Notes under the pieces: generated by a model
Told to the model about the DNA's origin: nothing
Database searches by the model: none
Seen by the model: the letters and a program-made list of their open reading frames with translations, nothing else
Assembly (NCBI GenBank): GCA_041287705.1
Contig: JBGGNE010000275.1
Span: 16,454 to 80,453, forward strand
Reading direction: 5' to 3'
DNA: 64,000 nt
Origin: LW23 sp041287705
GTDB lineage: Bacteria > Verrucomicrobiota > Verrucomicrobiia > Methylacidiphilales > UBA1321
Translations under genes and position numbers: made by a program
Shown here: piece after piece, positions 36,640 to 44,722 of the stretch
Layout of the letters: every line of letters starts with the position of its first letter
Numbering within the stretch: the stretch's first letter is position 1

Positions 36640-37419
36640 TTACGTGCGGCGAGGGCGATTGGGCTGGGGCGGAGGGGGTGGAGCGTAGAACGCTTTAATG
36701 CGATCGAGTTCGCGCTGGTACGGGGCAGGGATGACCAGCGATTCCGGTACCTGCTCGTCAAAGGCGAAGAGCGTGGCGTTGCCGCCGTCAGTCCAGCCGA
36801 TGGGGCGGTTCGTTTCGGAATCGATCCACGCCAGCAAAGTCAGCTTCTCTGAGTTGCGCTGCGTTACCGAGGTCTCGTAGCGACGGCAAGGACGATCGCG
36901 GAAAATCTCTTCCCCCTTGTAGGTTACCGCGTTGATCCATGAAAAGAGCGTCGCATCCCAACGATCTTTCTGAAGATTGCCGGACTTCATGACCACGATG
37001 CGGCTGGAGCCTGGTTTCTCCTGCATGGCAACCAGGCCGTTCTGATCGGTCCACCAGCACTCAAGCGTGTTGCCATCCGTATAGGTGCGGATATCCCTGC
37101 GAAGTACGCCTTTGCGAGCAAAACTGATCTTGCGCACCTGAGGTTCGCCGGCCGGTGGGGCTGCGGTTGCTTCCTTTTGTGGTTCCTGGGTTTTAAATTT
37201 TGCGGCTTCTTTGGGATCAAGCGGCTCAATCGAGATGCTCCACGCGGCGTCTGTAAGAGGAAAGCGCACTTGGTGACTCATCTGTTGCTGCTGGGGCCGC
37301 TGATGATGAGGAGAATTCTGCTTGTCGGGCTCCTGAGCGGCGAGATGACGCGCGGGTACAAGAATGCAGGTGAGAATTGAGAAGCCCACCACAGCAGGTA
37401 TCCATGAGACTTTATTCAT
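36640..37419 (-). CDS. Exported protein encoded with Verru_Chthon protein A
   Basis: The 259-residue protein has a signal peptide (VGFSILTCILVPARHLAA, residues 11-28), a Gln/Pro/His-rich linker (33-50), and a domain rich in beta strands with WISIEPLD and IVVMKSGNLQ-type segments. The tail is Pro-rich (PPPPPQPNRPRR). It is not recognised. The start at 37419 is supported by GGAGG six bases upstream, inside the preceding gene, and overlaps that gene's TAA by eight bases. Coupling to the pseudopilin-like gene suggests a role in the same envelope structure. Confidence 0.75.
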   Translation of the reverse strand: MNKVSWIPAVVGFSILTCILVPARHLAAQEPDKQNSPHHQRPQQQQMSHQVRFPLTDAAWSISIEPLDPKEAAKFKTQEPQKEATAAPPAGEPQVRKISFARKGVLRRDIRTYTDGNTLECWWTDQNGLVAMQEKPGSSRIVVMKSGNLQKDRWDATLFSWINAVTYKGEEIFRDRPCRRYETSVTQRNSEKLTLLAWIDSETNRPIGWTDGGNATLFAFDEQVPESLVIPAPYQRELDRIKAFYAPPPPPQPNRPRRT

Positions 37420-40400
37420 TCACAACCTCCAACTGCCGGTCAATGACCTTACCCGTATTCCGATCTATCGCGACGTGTAGCCAGTAGCGTCGTTCACCTT
37501 CCACAACAAAGTCTTCCAGGCCATCCGCGTTTGGCGAAAGCTTGCCGCACTGCGCGACGACGTCGACGAGTACATTCCAGGTACGAGTATCCATCTGATT
37601 GACGAGAGTGCGCATCGGTGCTTCGCCGTATGATTTGTTGCGGTTGGGCTTTTCAGCAGCAGTGCTGCCCGCGGTGTTGTAATCGTTGAAAATGGGCAGC
37701 GTAAGGCGGCGTCCCAGCTCGGCGCGATTGGAGATAGAGCCCTTGGCGCTGATGTCGTTCACGATACCGTTGGCGGTTGCCTCGGCTTCCGCATCCGTGA
37801 TGGTGGTAGGCAAGGAGCTGGGAGCGGTGGCTTTGGGAGGCAACGCCGTGGTGGTTGCCTGTTTATTGCCGCCCTTCAAGATGGATTTGATGACATTGAC
37901 GGGCGCTGCGTTGAGGTTGATCTTTCCACCCTGAACTCCGCCGGGCAGCGTGTCGTTTACCGAGAAGAGATCCAGCAGACCGGAATCAGCGCTCTTGTCC
38001 GACCAGAAGTCCAGCGTGCGGAAAGGCTGATCGCGGAATACGTAGCCAAGCTCGCCTACCGATGAGTAGGGGCGGTTCATGATAATCGGACGGCGGCGAT
38101 ACTTGGAGTAGACTGTGGACGCATAGGTCGTCGCATCCAGATCCGTATGATAAAGGAGCATGCCGTCGCCGCTGCCGTAGCTGGCTTCCGAGGTCGCTAA
38201 GTCCCCGCGCCAAGAATCGCCGGGACGCACAATACCATCGGGATCGCTGTACCAGAAACGGGGCTTGCCATCTTTAACTGCGATATTCCTGGCCCAGTCA
38301 TCCAGCAGATACGCCGTGGAAAAGGAGTTGACGACAGGTGACTGGTAGGTGAATCCAGCCGTGGTATTGGGCATGAGGTAGCTGGTGGAACCATGGCCAA
38401 AGGACTGCGAACTAATGGTGCGCGGCCCGCCCTGAATGGTGGAATTGCCGGCCCACATGTTGTTATAGGTCGTGCCAGAGCTGTTAAGGCGCCCGGCAGC
38501 GGCCGAGAAGCGATCCGTGCGAGGATCCGGTTTGGCGGCGCTCCAGTCACGGAACCAGTTCACCCATCCCGTTGGTTCCTTATAGCCAAAGGTGGGACCC
38601 CAGATCTCCTGGACCCGGGCCATCATGGAGTAGGGATGCCATTTCCCGTTGTTGTCCTTATACTCCAGCACAAAGGTCAGCTGCGGCTCGCCGGGGGACG
38701 AGATAGGAAGCACTTCTACGTAATGCGTGGGATAGCCTTCCGGACCTGTGCGAGGATCGCGCGGAATCGAACCAAGCCATACACCCAACAGCCGCGCCGT
38801 TGTCTTGGTAGTCGGTGGTTTGCGGTAGAAGAGAAAGTTCCTGGGCCCCGAGGGCTCGGTCAAATCCTCGTAATTATCCTCGGTAGTATTGCCCCAGCCC
38901 TGAAGAATGGCGGGAGTATCAAAGAATGGAGTCGGCTTTACGACAGCCCCTTTGGAGGTGTATTTAAAATACGGGTTAACAAAGCTGACGATGCCGTCAA
39001 TCTTGGGATTCAGCTGATCTGTTCCGAAATCGATCGTCGTGGTGCCAATGCGCTCGCGCGTCTTCTTCTGGCCCAGGGCGGTGTTGTCCTCGTACTGACG
39101 CAGCATGCAGCCGCCGTAGGTCACCATGCGCAGCTTGGAAGGGGTGAGCGGGAATTTCGTAGGATCGGCGGTCGAACTCTCGTGCATGTTCCAGACTTCC
39201 GGGTTCAGCCACGTATCGCTCTCGCCGACTGTGGTGTCATCGGCATCCGTTTTGTAGGTAACCTGCGTTATGCGTTGCAGCATCGGCAGATTTTCCTGTC
39301 CAAAGACGGTGTTGTAGAGCTGGTTCAGGCCATAGGCAGGCATCGGAATCAGATTCTGATAGATCGCCGTGGGGTAGTTATCGGCATCTGCCTGATCGAT
39401 GATATTGGCGCCAATCTGAAGAATCTGATGGTCTTTGCTGGCGGAAACGTACTCGAAGTACAATCCAGCCGGCCCGACCGTCACACCGCTGGAACTCAGC
39501 GAGACGGAGCCCGGCTGATTCCCCAGGGAACCGGACAGAATTCCCGCCTTCAGGAGCTCAAAGAAATCGGGTTCGCGACCATCAATTTCCCCAAGCGCCA
39601 GGATTCGGCCGGGATTGCCGTGGTCATAATCCCATCGGCTGTAGGCATTGTTCCAGCGCAGGCCAAAGCAGTCCATAATAGCCTGATCGCGCTGAGCAGA
39701 AGTCACGGTGGAGGCAAATGCCGCGGTGTTTGGACCGTCATAACCAACCCAGGCAAGCTTTCCCAGAGAAAAGCGGCCCTTCACAATCGGGTCGCCCTCC
39801 GCAACATCGTATTCTTCTTTCTCGCCCTTATCCGAGTAATGGCGAATGGAAGCGGCGGCGGTGTGGCGTACGTTTTCCACGTTGCGGTTCGCGACAGGAT
39901 TACCGCTTACCTCGGACTTCTCGGCGTTAGTGCGGTAGGCATACTCCGTGCCCGAGCCACCTTCCTCGGTAGCATTGATTAGCGGCGTCCACGAAGGGGC
40001 ATTAACCGAGCGCGCAAAGTGGGTGAAGTAATTTGCGGAAGCCGGTAAAATGGAGACCGTCGAAGCCTTCAGCAAATCGCGGCGGCTAAGAAATGCCTGA
40101 TGCCCTTGCTTGGCGTAGAGAAAACCGTATGGCTCAGCAAATGTAGTCAGGAAGTCTGCCCAGGCGGTGGAGCTGGCAGCACTGGTTCCGTTTCGCCACG
40201 TGACAAAATCATTAACCTTAGCCGCGGTGATGGTGCCGGCGGTTTCCAGCGCGGTCATGTCAGCGTAAGCCATGCATGATTTATCGGCGCTGAGCGCGGA
40301 CGCTGCGGTGGGGTACCCGACCACGTTGGCATCCAGCAGGCCGGATGTATCATAGATGGTGTAGGCATAGCGCCCGATAACATAGTCCGTGCTCTGGCGG

Positions 40401-41005
40401 TTCAGCGCCGAAGTGAGGGCCGGTGTCTTCGCGCCCGAGCGGGTAAGGTAAACCCACGTGGGCAGGGTAGTCTGCGAGCCCATTTTGGGACCGGAAGCCG
40501 TAAACCAGGCAGACGCCGACACTTTGCGACCATTCGCGCTGGGCGTATCGATTGAAACATTGGAGCCGACGACCGAGCTGGCCTGGCGCATGCCTTTGCC
40601 TGCGGTCGAAACCTTGCAAATGGTGCGTGCGCCGAGAGTGTCAGGTGCATCCACGCCGATCTTCTCCGGCGAAGGCGAGGTGCCGGGGCGGCTCTTGTAA
40701 ACGGCCGGGTAAGTGGGATTCGGGTGCTCGGGATCCCCGTAAAGCACGTCGGAGTTATCCACTATTTCGCGACGCAGTTCCCCGATAAGGTCTTCGCCGG
40801 CACTGCGTGCGAATACTTCTGCACGGAAGTAATTGGTGGTGGATGATGCGATCTGGCGGTTAAGTTGAGCACGCGAGAAGAACGCCAGCACAATACCTGT
40901 CAGCAACACCACGGCACAAAGGCTGATGAGCAATGCGGAACCACGGCGCGAGGCGAAGGCACGCCTGACATGATTTCCGGAGCGGATATGCAGTTTCATC
41001 ATCAT
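37412..41005 (-). CDS. Verru_Chthon cassette protein A-like large pseudopilin-type protein
   Basis: From the ATG cluster at 40997-41005 the product has about 1,195-1,197 residues; the open frame reaches 41125. After a basic leader (residues 1-20, RRAFASRRGSALLISL) it has one membrane helix (LLISLCAVVLLTGIVLAFF), then a large extracytoplasmic region. The N-terminal pattern and size match the Verru_Chthon cassette A family. The C-terminal KINLNAAPVNVIKSIL resembles the GspK minor-pseudopilin motif (INLNTAP), supporting a pilin-like tip role. It is followed by a translationally coupled exported protein. Function is otherwise unknown. Confidence 0.82.
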   Translation of the reverse strand: MMMKLHIRSGNHVRRAFASRRGSALLISLCAVVLLTGIVLAFFSRAQLNRQIASSTTNYFRAEVFARSAGEDLIGELRREIVDNSDVLYGDPEHPNPTYPAVYKSRPGTSPSPEKIGVDAPDTLGARTICKVSTAGKGMRQASSVVGSNVSIDTPSANGRKVSASAWFTASGPKMGSQTTLPTWVYLTRSGAKTPALTSALNRQSTDYVIGRYAYTIYDTSGLLDANVVGYPTAASALSADKSCMAYADMTALETAGTITAAKVNDFVTWRNGTSAASSTAWADFLTTFAEPYGFLYAKQGHQAFLSRRDLLKASTVSILPASANYFTHFARSVNAPSWTPLINATEEGGSGTEYAYRTNAEKSEVSGNPVANRNVENVRHTAAASIRHYSDKGEKEEYDVAEGDPIVKGRFSLGKLAWVGYDGPNTAAFASTVTSAQRDQAIMDCFGLRWNNAYSRWDYDHGNPGRILALGEIDGREPDFFELLKAGILSGSLGNQPGSVSLSSSGVTVGPAGLYFEYVSASKDHQILQIGANIIDQADADNYPTAIYQNLIPMPAYGLNQLYNTVFGQENLPMLQRITQVTYKTDADDTTVGESDTWLNPEVWNMHESSTADPTKFPLTPSKLRMVTYGGCMLRQYEDNTALGQKKTRERIGTTTIDFGTDQLNPKIDGIVSFVNPYFKYTSKGAVVKPTPFFDTPAILQGWGNTTEDNYEDLTEPSGPRNFLFYRKPPTTKTTARLLGVWLGSIPRDPRTGPEGYPTHYVEVLPISSPGEPQLTFVLEYKDNNGKWHPYSMMARVQEIWGPTFGYKEPTGWVNWFRDWSAAKPDPRTDRFSAAAGRLNSSGTTYNNMWAGNSTIQGGPRTISSQSFGHGSTSYLMPNTTAGFTYQSPVVNSFSTAYLLDDWARNIAVKDGKPRFWYSDPDGIVRPGDSWRGDLATSEASYGSGDGMLLYHTDLDATTYASTVYSKYRRRPIIMNRPYSSVGELGYVFRDQPFRTLDFWSDKSADSGLLDLFSVNDTLPGGVQGGKINLNAAPVNVIKSILKGGNKQATTTALPPKATAPSSLPTTITDAEAEATANGIVNDISAKGSISNRAELGRRLTLPIFNDYNTAGSTAAEKPNRNKSYGEAPMRTLVNQMDTRTWNVLVDVVAQCGKLSPNADGLEDFVVEGERRYWLHVAIDRNTGKVIDRQLEVVNE

Positions 41006-41529
41006 TATCGTCGCGATTTTCGGAAGGGTGGGCTGCGCACAGGCAGACCGGGAGCTAACGCGTGAACTAATGCTGTCAGTGTGGCAATAATGACGTTTGA
41101 AGGCAAATACCCGCAATTGCTGCAATTGTGCAATTCTTTATCGATTTTGAACATGAATTGGCCATATGCGAGGGAACGAGTATGCCAATCCCATTTTACT
41201 CCTTTAAAGTGGATGACGTAACGCAGTTGATCTTAACCACGTAGATCCAGATACAATTATCGCCACACCAAAACCATGACGAATGGGCAAACCGCAAATC
41301 CGACCTGAGATTTTGGCGCGGCAACTTGCGCCAGTAAAACGTACTTATCCCGACCTGACCTGCTCGTCCTTCGCGTGACTACGCGAACTCGATTCCCCCG
41401 CATTCAAACCAAGTACCAGATCACCAACTCCTCCCGGAGAAAAGAGCTGGCGAACTGAATTTCTCCAAAATGAAGCGAGCACGCTGCACAGTATGTATCG
41501 CCTGGTACGGTGCGCTCGCTTCCAATCAC
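41006..41529. other. Intergenic region with three small hairpins upstream of the Verru_Chthon operon
   Basis: About 520 bases lie between the EF-hand gene and the pseudopilin start, both on the minus strand. Three inverted repeats occur in series: TGGCGC/GCGCCA (41314-41333), TTCGCG/CGCGAA (41371-41388) and GGAGAAA/TTTCTCC (41436-41466). None has a T-tract in the right place. A structured leader or small RNA is possible. No protein-coding frame of good composition was seen. Confidence 0.35.
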
Positions 41530-41997
41530 CTAAGGCTTGGCAGGCGCGTTGGTGGCGCTGGTCACCGGCGGCTTGGATGCTTTTTCTTTGGCGGTCTTTG
41601 CTTTTTCGTCAGCCTTGAGTTTGGCTTTTTCGGCCGAAGCTTTCGCCTTTTCTGCGTCTACCCTGGCTTTCTCGATATCCTTATCGGCCTTGATCTTTTC
41701 GCGCTCGTCCTTATTGATTTTGCCATCGTGGTTCAGGTCGTACTTCGCCAGCTCATCCTGACGGCGCTTATCGTGATTGGCTTTCTTGCTGTCCTCAAAA
41801 GCCTTCAGTTCCGCAGGGCTGAGTTCCCCGTCCTTATCAAGATCGAAGGGAGCGGCAAGCTCCGTAAGAGGCTTCTTTGTCGCCGGCTTGGGAGCGTCAG
41901 CAGCTTGCGCGCTGATCATCAGCACAGAGGCCGCGAATATTCCCAGTACCCCAATTGCAACACATCGTTGCAGTTTGCGTTTAAAACCAAGAGACAT
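41530..41997 (-). CDS. Exported EF-hand protein
   Basis: From the ATG at 41995-41997 the product has 155 residues; a ten-codon longer start exists. A signal peptide (CVAIGVLGIFAASVLMISAQAA) precedes two EF-hand loops, DLDKDGELSPAE and DLNHDGKINKDE, with calcium-ligand residues at the expected positions. The C-terminal 60 residues are Lys/Ala/Glu repeats (AEKAK units), helical, ending Pro/Ala-rich. The likely role is calcium-dependent binding in the envelope. Proteins of this type are common in Planctomycetota and Verrucomicrobiota. There is no obvious operon partner. Confidence 0.82.
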   Translation of the reverse strand: MSLGFKRKLQRCVAIGVLGIFAASVLMISAQAADAPKPATKKPLTELAAPFDLDKDGELSPAELKAFEDSKKANHDKRRQDELAKYDLNHDGKINKDEREKIKADKDIEKARVDAEKAKASAEKAKLKADEKAKTAKEKASKPPVTSATNAPAKP

Positions 41998-42215
41998 GTC
42001 GAAAGATTCCCCCAGAACGTGTTTCATGTTAGTGAAGTTTTCTACAACCTATCTTTTCCACAGGCGAGGAAAAAAGCTCTTTCCGTCAAAAATATGTGGA
42101 TCAGCAGGTCCCGTACTGAATGGCTTTGAGATCGAAGATGTGAAGCAGGCCTTTTCCGAAGTAGATCTCAGGCCGACAGTACGGGATTGCAGGTTCCGGC
42201 GGCAAGGTCCAGCGA

Positions 42216-43400
42216 CTACTTTCTGGAGCAACGGAACTGGATCTGCAGGCGCAGGCCCAGGAGCGAGAGATATCGCTCCATACGAATGGCAGGGGTGTGC
42301 CGGGTGACCGCATCGGGTAGCCAATCCGTACGCAGGCCTGAGGGAAACGAACCTTGCTTTAGCCATTCGATATCGATATCCAGCGCGAGGTACTGACTGG
42401 AGCGCGGCGAGAGCTGGACCTTTGCCGTAGAGATATCAAGCAGCGAGCTCACGGACTGGATGTAGCGCCACATCTCCCCCAGAACTTCCGTGCATGAGTT
42501 TTGCGAGAGGGAAACGCGTGTTTCTTGGGCCGCGCCGAAGAGCTGTGGCTTCGGCAGAAAGCCAAGTCCCATCGCGTTGCACACGGTTCGGGCCTCGGTC
42601 CAGGCATCAGCAAGCAGGCATGATTCCCCCAGGCTGGTCGATTTCGGCGGCTTCTGCGTACGCTCAATGAAGAGGCGGATTCCGTTCTGGCCGGGGGCTA
42701 CCGTTGCTTCGTATCGACTGCCACGAAGGAATGGGGCACGGACTTCGGATTCACCGTGCAGCCCTCGGTACAGGCAGTCTTTAGAGGCCGGCGACCTCAG
42801 CGACGTGTAAGAATAGCCTATTCGGCTGCCCTTTGTGAACTCACGTCCAAAGGGAGAGCGGTTCACGATCAGCCCGAAACGATCGACCTCCAGCCAGGCC
42901 ACAACTTCCTTTACCGGAAGCACGGAATCCGGCGTGGCTACTTTGAACCGCGGGTTGAGCAGAGCCAGCGCGGCTGCGATTTCATCCAGCTTCTCAGGGG
43001 ATTCGTCGTCGACATCAATAAGCAGCCAGCCGACGAGATGATCTTCCGGCTCAGCGCGCCAGGGGAACAGAGCGCGGGCGTTGTTTTCTCGGAGGTAGTT
43101 CCCCACCACAAGTTCCTCGTGAAGATCGGGTGCCTCTACGTCCCGCAGCGTCACGGGAGCGTGCAGCCTCGAAATGAAGGGAATCATGGAGGGATGCGGA
43201 CCTGACAGGATGGTGTTCTCATCCTCAGGCTCACCGGCGGTGCCGACCATGTAGGCGCCGCGCACGGGACCCCACTGGTCCATTCCGTTTGCCAGAGATG
43301 GACAACTACGTACGGATATGGGCGGAAGGGTTCTCTGATCTGAAAGCTGAGAGAGGAGAGCTGTCTCGGTATCTGAACTCAAATGGATATCGTCGAGCAT
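42216..43400 (-). CDS. Unrecognised protein at the end of the ketosynthase cluster
   Basis: The 394-residue protein has no signal peptide or membrane helix. I do not recognise its family. Visible features are VGWLLIDVDDES near residue 125 and EVVAWLEVDRFGLIVNRSPFGREF near 170. In the C-terminal half two repeated-looking segments contain CLLADAWTEARTVC and EVLGEMWRYIQSVSS. Cysteines are scattered, not in a motif. It starts 23 bases after the ketosynthase stop on the same strand, so it is probably co-transcribed and may be a substrate-binding or condensing partner. This is inference from context only. Confidence 0.7.
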   Translation of the reverse strand: MLDDIHLSSDTETALLSQLSDQRTLPPISVRSCPSLANGMDQWGPVRGAYMVGTAGEPEDENTILSGPHPSMIPFISRLHAPVTLRDVEAPDLHEELVVGNYLRENNARALFPWRAEPEDHLVGWLLIDVDDESPEKLDEIAAALALLNPRFKVATPDSVLPVKEVVAWLEVDRFGLIVNRSPFGREFTKGSRIGYSYTSLRSPASKDCLYRGLHGESEVRAPFLRGSRYEATVAPGQNGIRLFIERTQKPPKSTSLGESCLLADAWTEARTVCNAMGLGFLPKPQLFGAAQETRVSLSQNSCTEVLGEMWRYIQSVSSLLDISTAKVQLSPRSSQYLALDIDIEWLKQGSFPSGLRTDWLPDAVTRHTPAIRMERYLSLLGLRLQIQFRCSRK

Positions 43401-43423
43401 GATAGTAAAGGTATGAGAGGGGA

Positions 43424-44722
43424 TTAACAGCGGCGAAGGAGAAGCGTGGAGTTGCCTCCTCCTACGCCATGGGCGTTGATGAGAGTCACTTCCGGGTGGG
43501 AATGGCGCGGCCGACCAGTGACGTAATCCAGCTCGCAGCCGGCAAGGGGAATCTCATGGTTGGCAATAGGTGGGACGATTCCCTCCTGCATCGCCTTAAT
43601 GGCCGCTACTACCTGCATAGGTCCCGCGGCTGCCAGGGGATTACCAACTACACCTTTGATGGAGGTAATCGGTATGCCGAGGGTTTGTTCCTGAAAAACT
43701 TCCCGAATGGCGTCGGCTTCGGCTCGGTCGAGCACTGGATGACCGGGAGCCCATGCGGAGATGGTATCGATCTGCCAGGTGTCCATTTTGGCAAGTTCCA
43801 GCGCTGCCTGCATGCATGGCGCGTAACCGCTGCCGGGACGCGTTCGGTCGGGATCATTCCTAACCGTGTGCCCCACGATCTCAGCCAGGATCGGCATCCC
43901 ACGGGCCAGAGCGGCGCTGCGTTCTTCCACGATAAGCACAACACCGCCTTCGGAGAGGACGCCGCTGTCCGCAAACGTATCGAACGGACGGCTGGCGAGA
44001 GACGGCACGTTGTTGCGCAGAGAAGCCAGGCCGCTGGCAATAAACTCCGCCAGGGGGGAGACGCCGAGAGCGGAATCGCTGCCGCCTGTGATGACACAAT
44101 CCGCTTCATCGTTGCGAATCATGGATGCCGCCGCACCGATAGCGTCGAGGCCGGCTGCGCACGCATTGGAGATGGTCTGGACATCGCAGCTCAGTCCCAG
44201 GAAGTGCGTCAGCGTCCCTACCGCGGCGTGAGGCGGCGACTGCGTGATCATGAATTTGCTAACCGCATCAAGGCCGCCCCGCTCGCGGGCGACGCCGGAT
44301 TCGCAGATCATATCCAGGCAACTGGTGGCCAGACCCACGCGGATAGCCATTCGACTGGGAGGCAGCTTAGGGCACAGATGCCGAACCTGTCGCGCGGCCT
44401 CCAGCAGCAGCAGTGTATGGCGGGCCATTCTGCGGGGTTTGAACGAAGGGTGGATGAAGCCCAGGTCGAACTCGGGCACTTCGCCACCGATGGTGCAGGC
44501 CAGTTGGGAAGCATCAAAGCGCCGTATGGAAGTGATGGCGCTGGCTCCGGCACGCACCATTTTCCAGAATTCCTCAACGTTGGCCGACTGCGGGGCGATC
44601 ATGCCGCACGCCGTAATGACGGGGATCCTGCGCGCGATCCGTCGGACGGCGCGCTGCGGCCGGGAGCGGATGGTGGCGGGAAGGCTGACCCTGCGGGCGA
44701 TGGTAGGGGTGGAAGTTAGCAT
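43424..44722 (-). CDS. Beta-ketoacyl synthase-like protein, both catalytic histidines replaced
   Basis: From the ATG at 44720-44722, overlapping the upstream TAA as ATGCTAA, the product has 432 residues; a seven-codon longer start exists. The fold signatures of FabF-type condensing enzymes are present: VITACGMIAP (about 30), active-site Cys188 in SNACAAGLDAIGAA, TSIKGVVG, and HGVGGGNSTLLL at the C-terminus. The NAHGT histidine is Trp324 (SAWAPGHP) and the TGH histidine is Asn361 (VGNPLAAAG); their spacing of 37 matches FabF. Ordinary decarboxylating condensation is therefore unlikely. Acyl transfer, chain-length control or another Cys chemistry is possible. Confidence 0.87.
   Translation of the reverse strand: MLTSTPTIARRVSLPATIRSRPQRAVRRIARRIPVITACGMIAPQSANVEEFWKMVRAGASAITSIRRFDASQLACTIGGEVPEFDLGFIHPSFKPRRMARHTLLLLEAARQVRHLCPKLPPSRMAIRVGLATSCLDMICESGVARERGGLDAVSKFMITQSPPHAAVGTLTHFLGLSCDVQTISNACAAGLDAIGAAASMIRNDEADCVITGGSDSALGVSPLAEFIASGLASLRNNVPSLASRPFDTFADSGVLSEGGVVLIVEERSAALARGMPILAEIVGHTVRNDPDRTRPGSGYAPCMQAALELAKMDTWQIDTISAWAPGHPVLDRAEADAIREVFQEQTLGIPITSIKGVVGNPLAAAGPMQVVAAIKAMQEGIVPPIANHEIPLAGCELDYVTGRPRHSHPEVTLINAHGVGGGNSTLLLRRC

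Noticed and set aside
38393..39982. 529-codon plus-strand frame inside the Verru_Chthon A gene
   Set aside because: Antisense to a protein with clear pseudopilin features; no recognisable domain in the plus frame.
41380..41420. Possible tRNA-like segment with a GATTCCCCCGC stretch
   Set aside because: No cloverleaf with the required T-loop sequence can be drawn on either strand.
43469..44719. 416-codon plus-strand frame opposite the ketosynthase gene
   Set aside because: Composition is typical of antisense frames in GC-rich genes, and the ketosynthase motifs on the other strand are clear.
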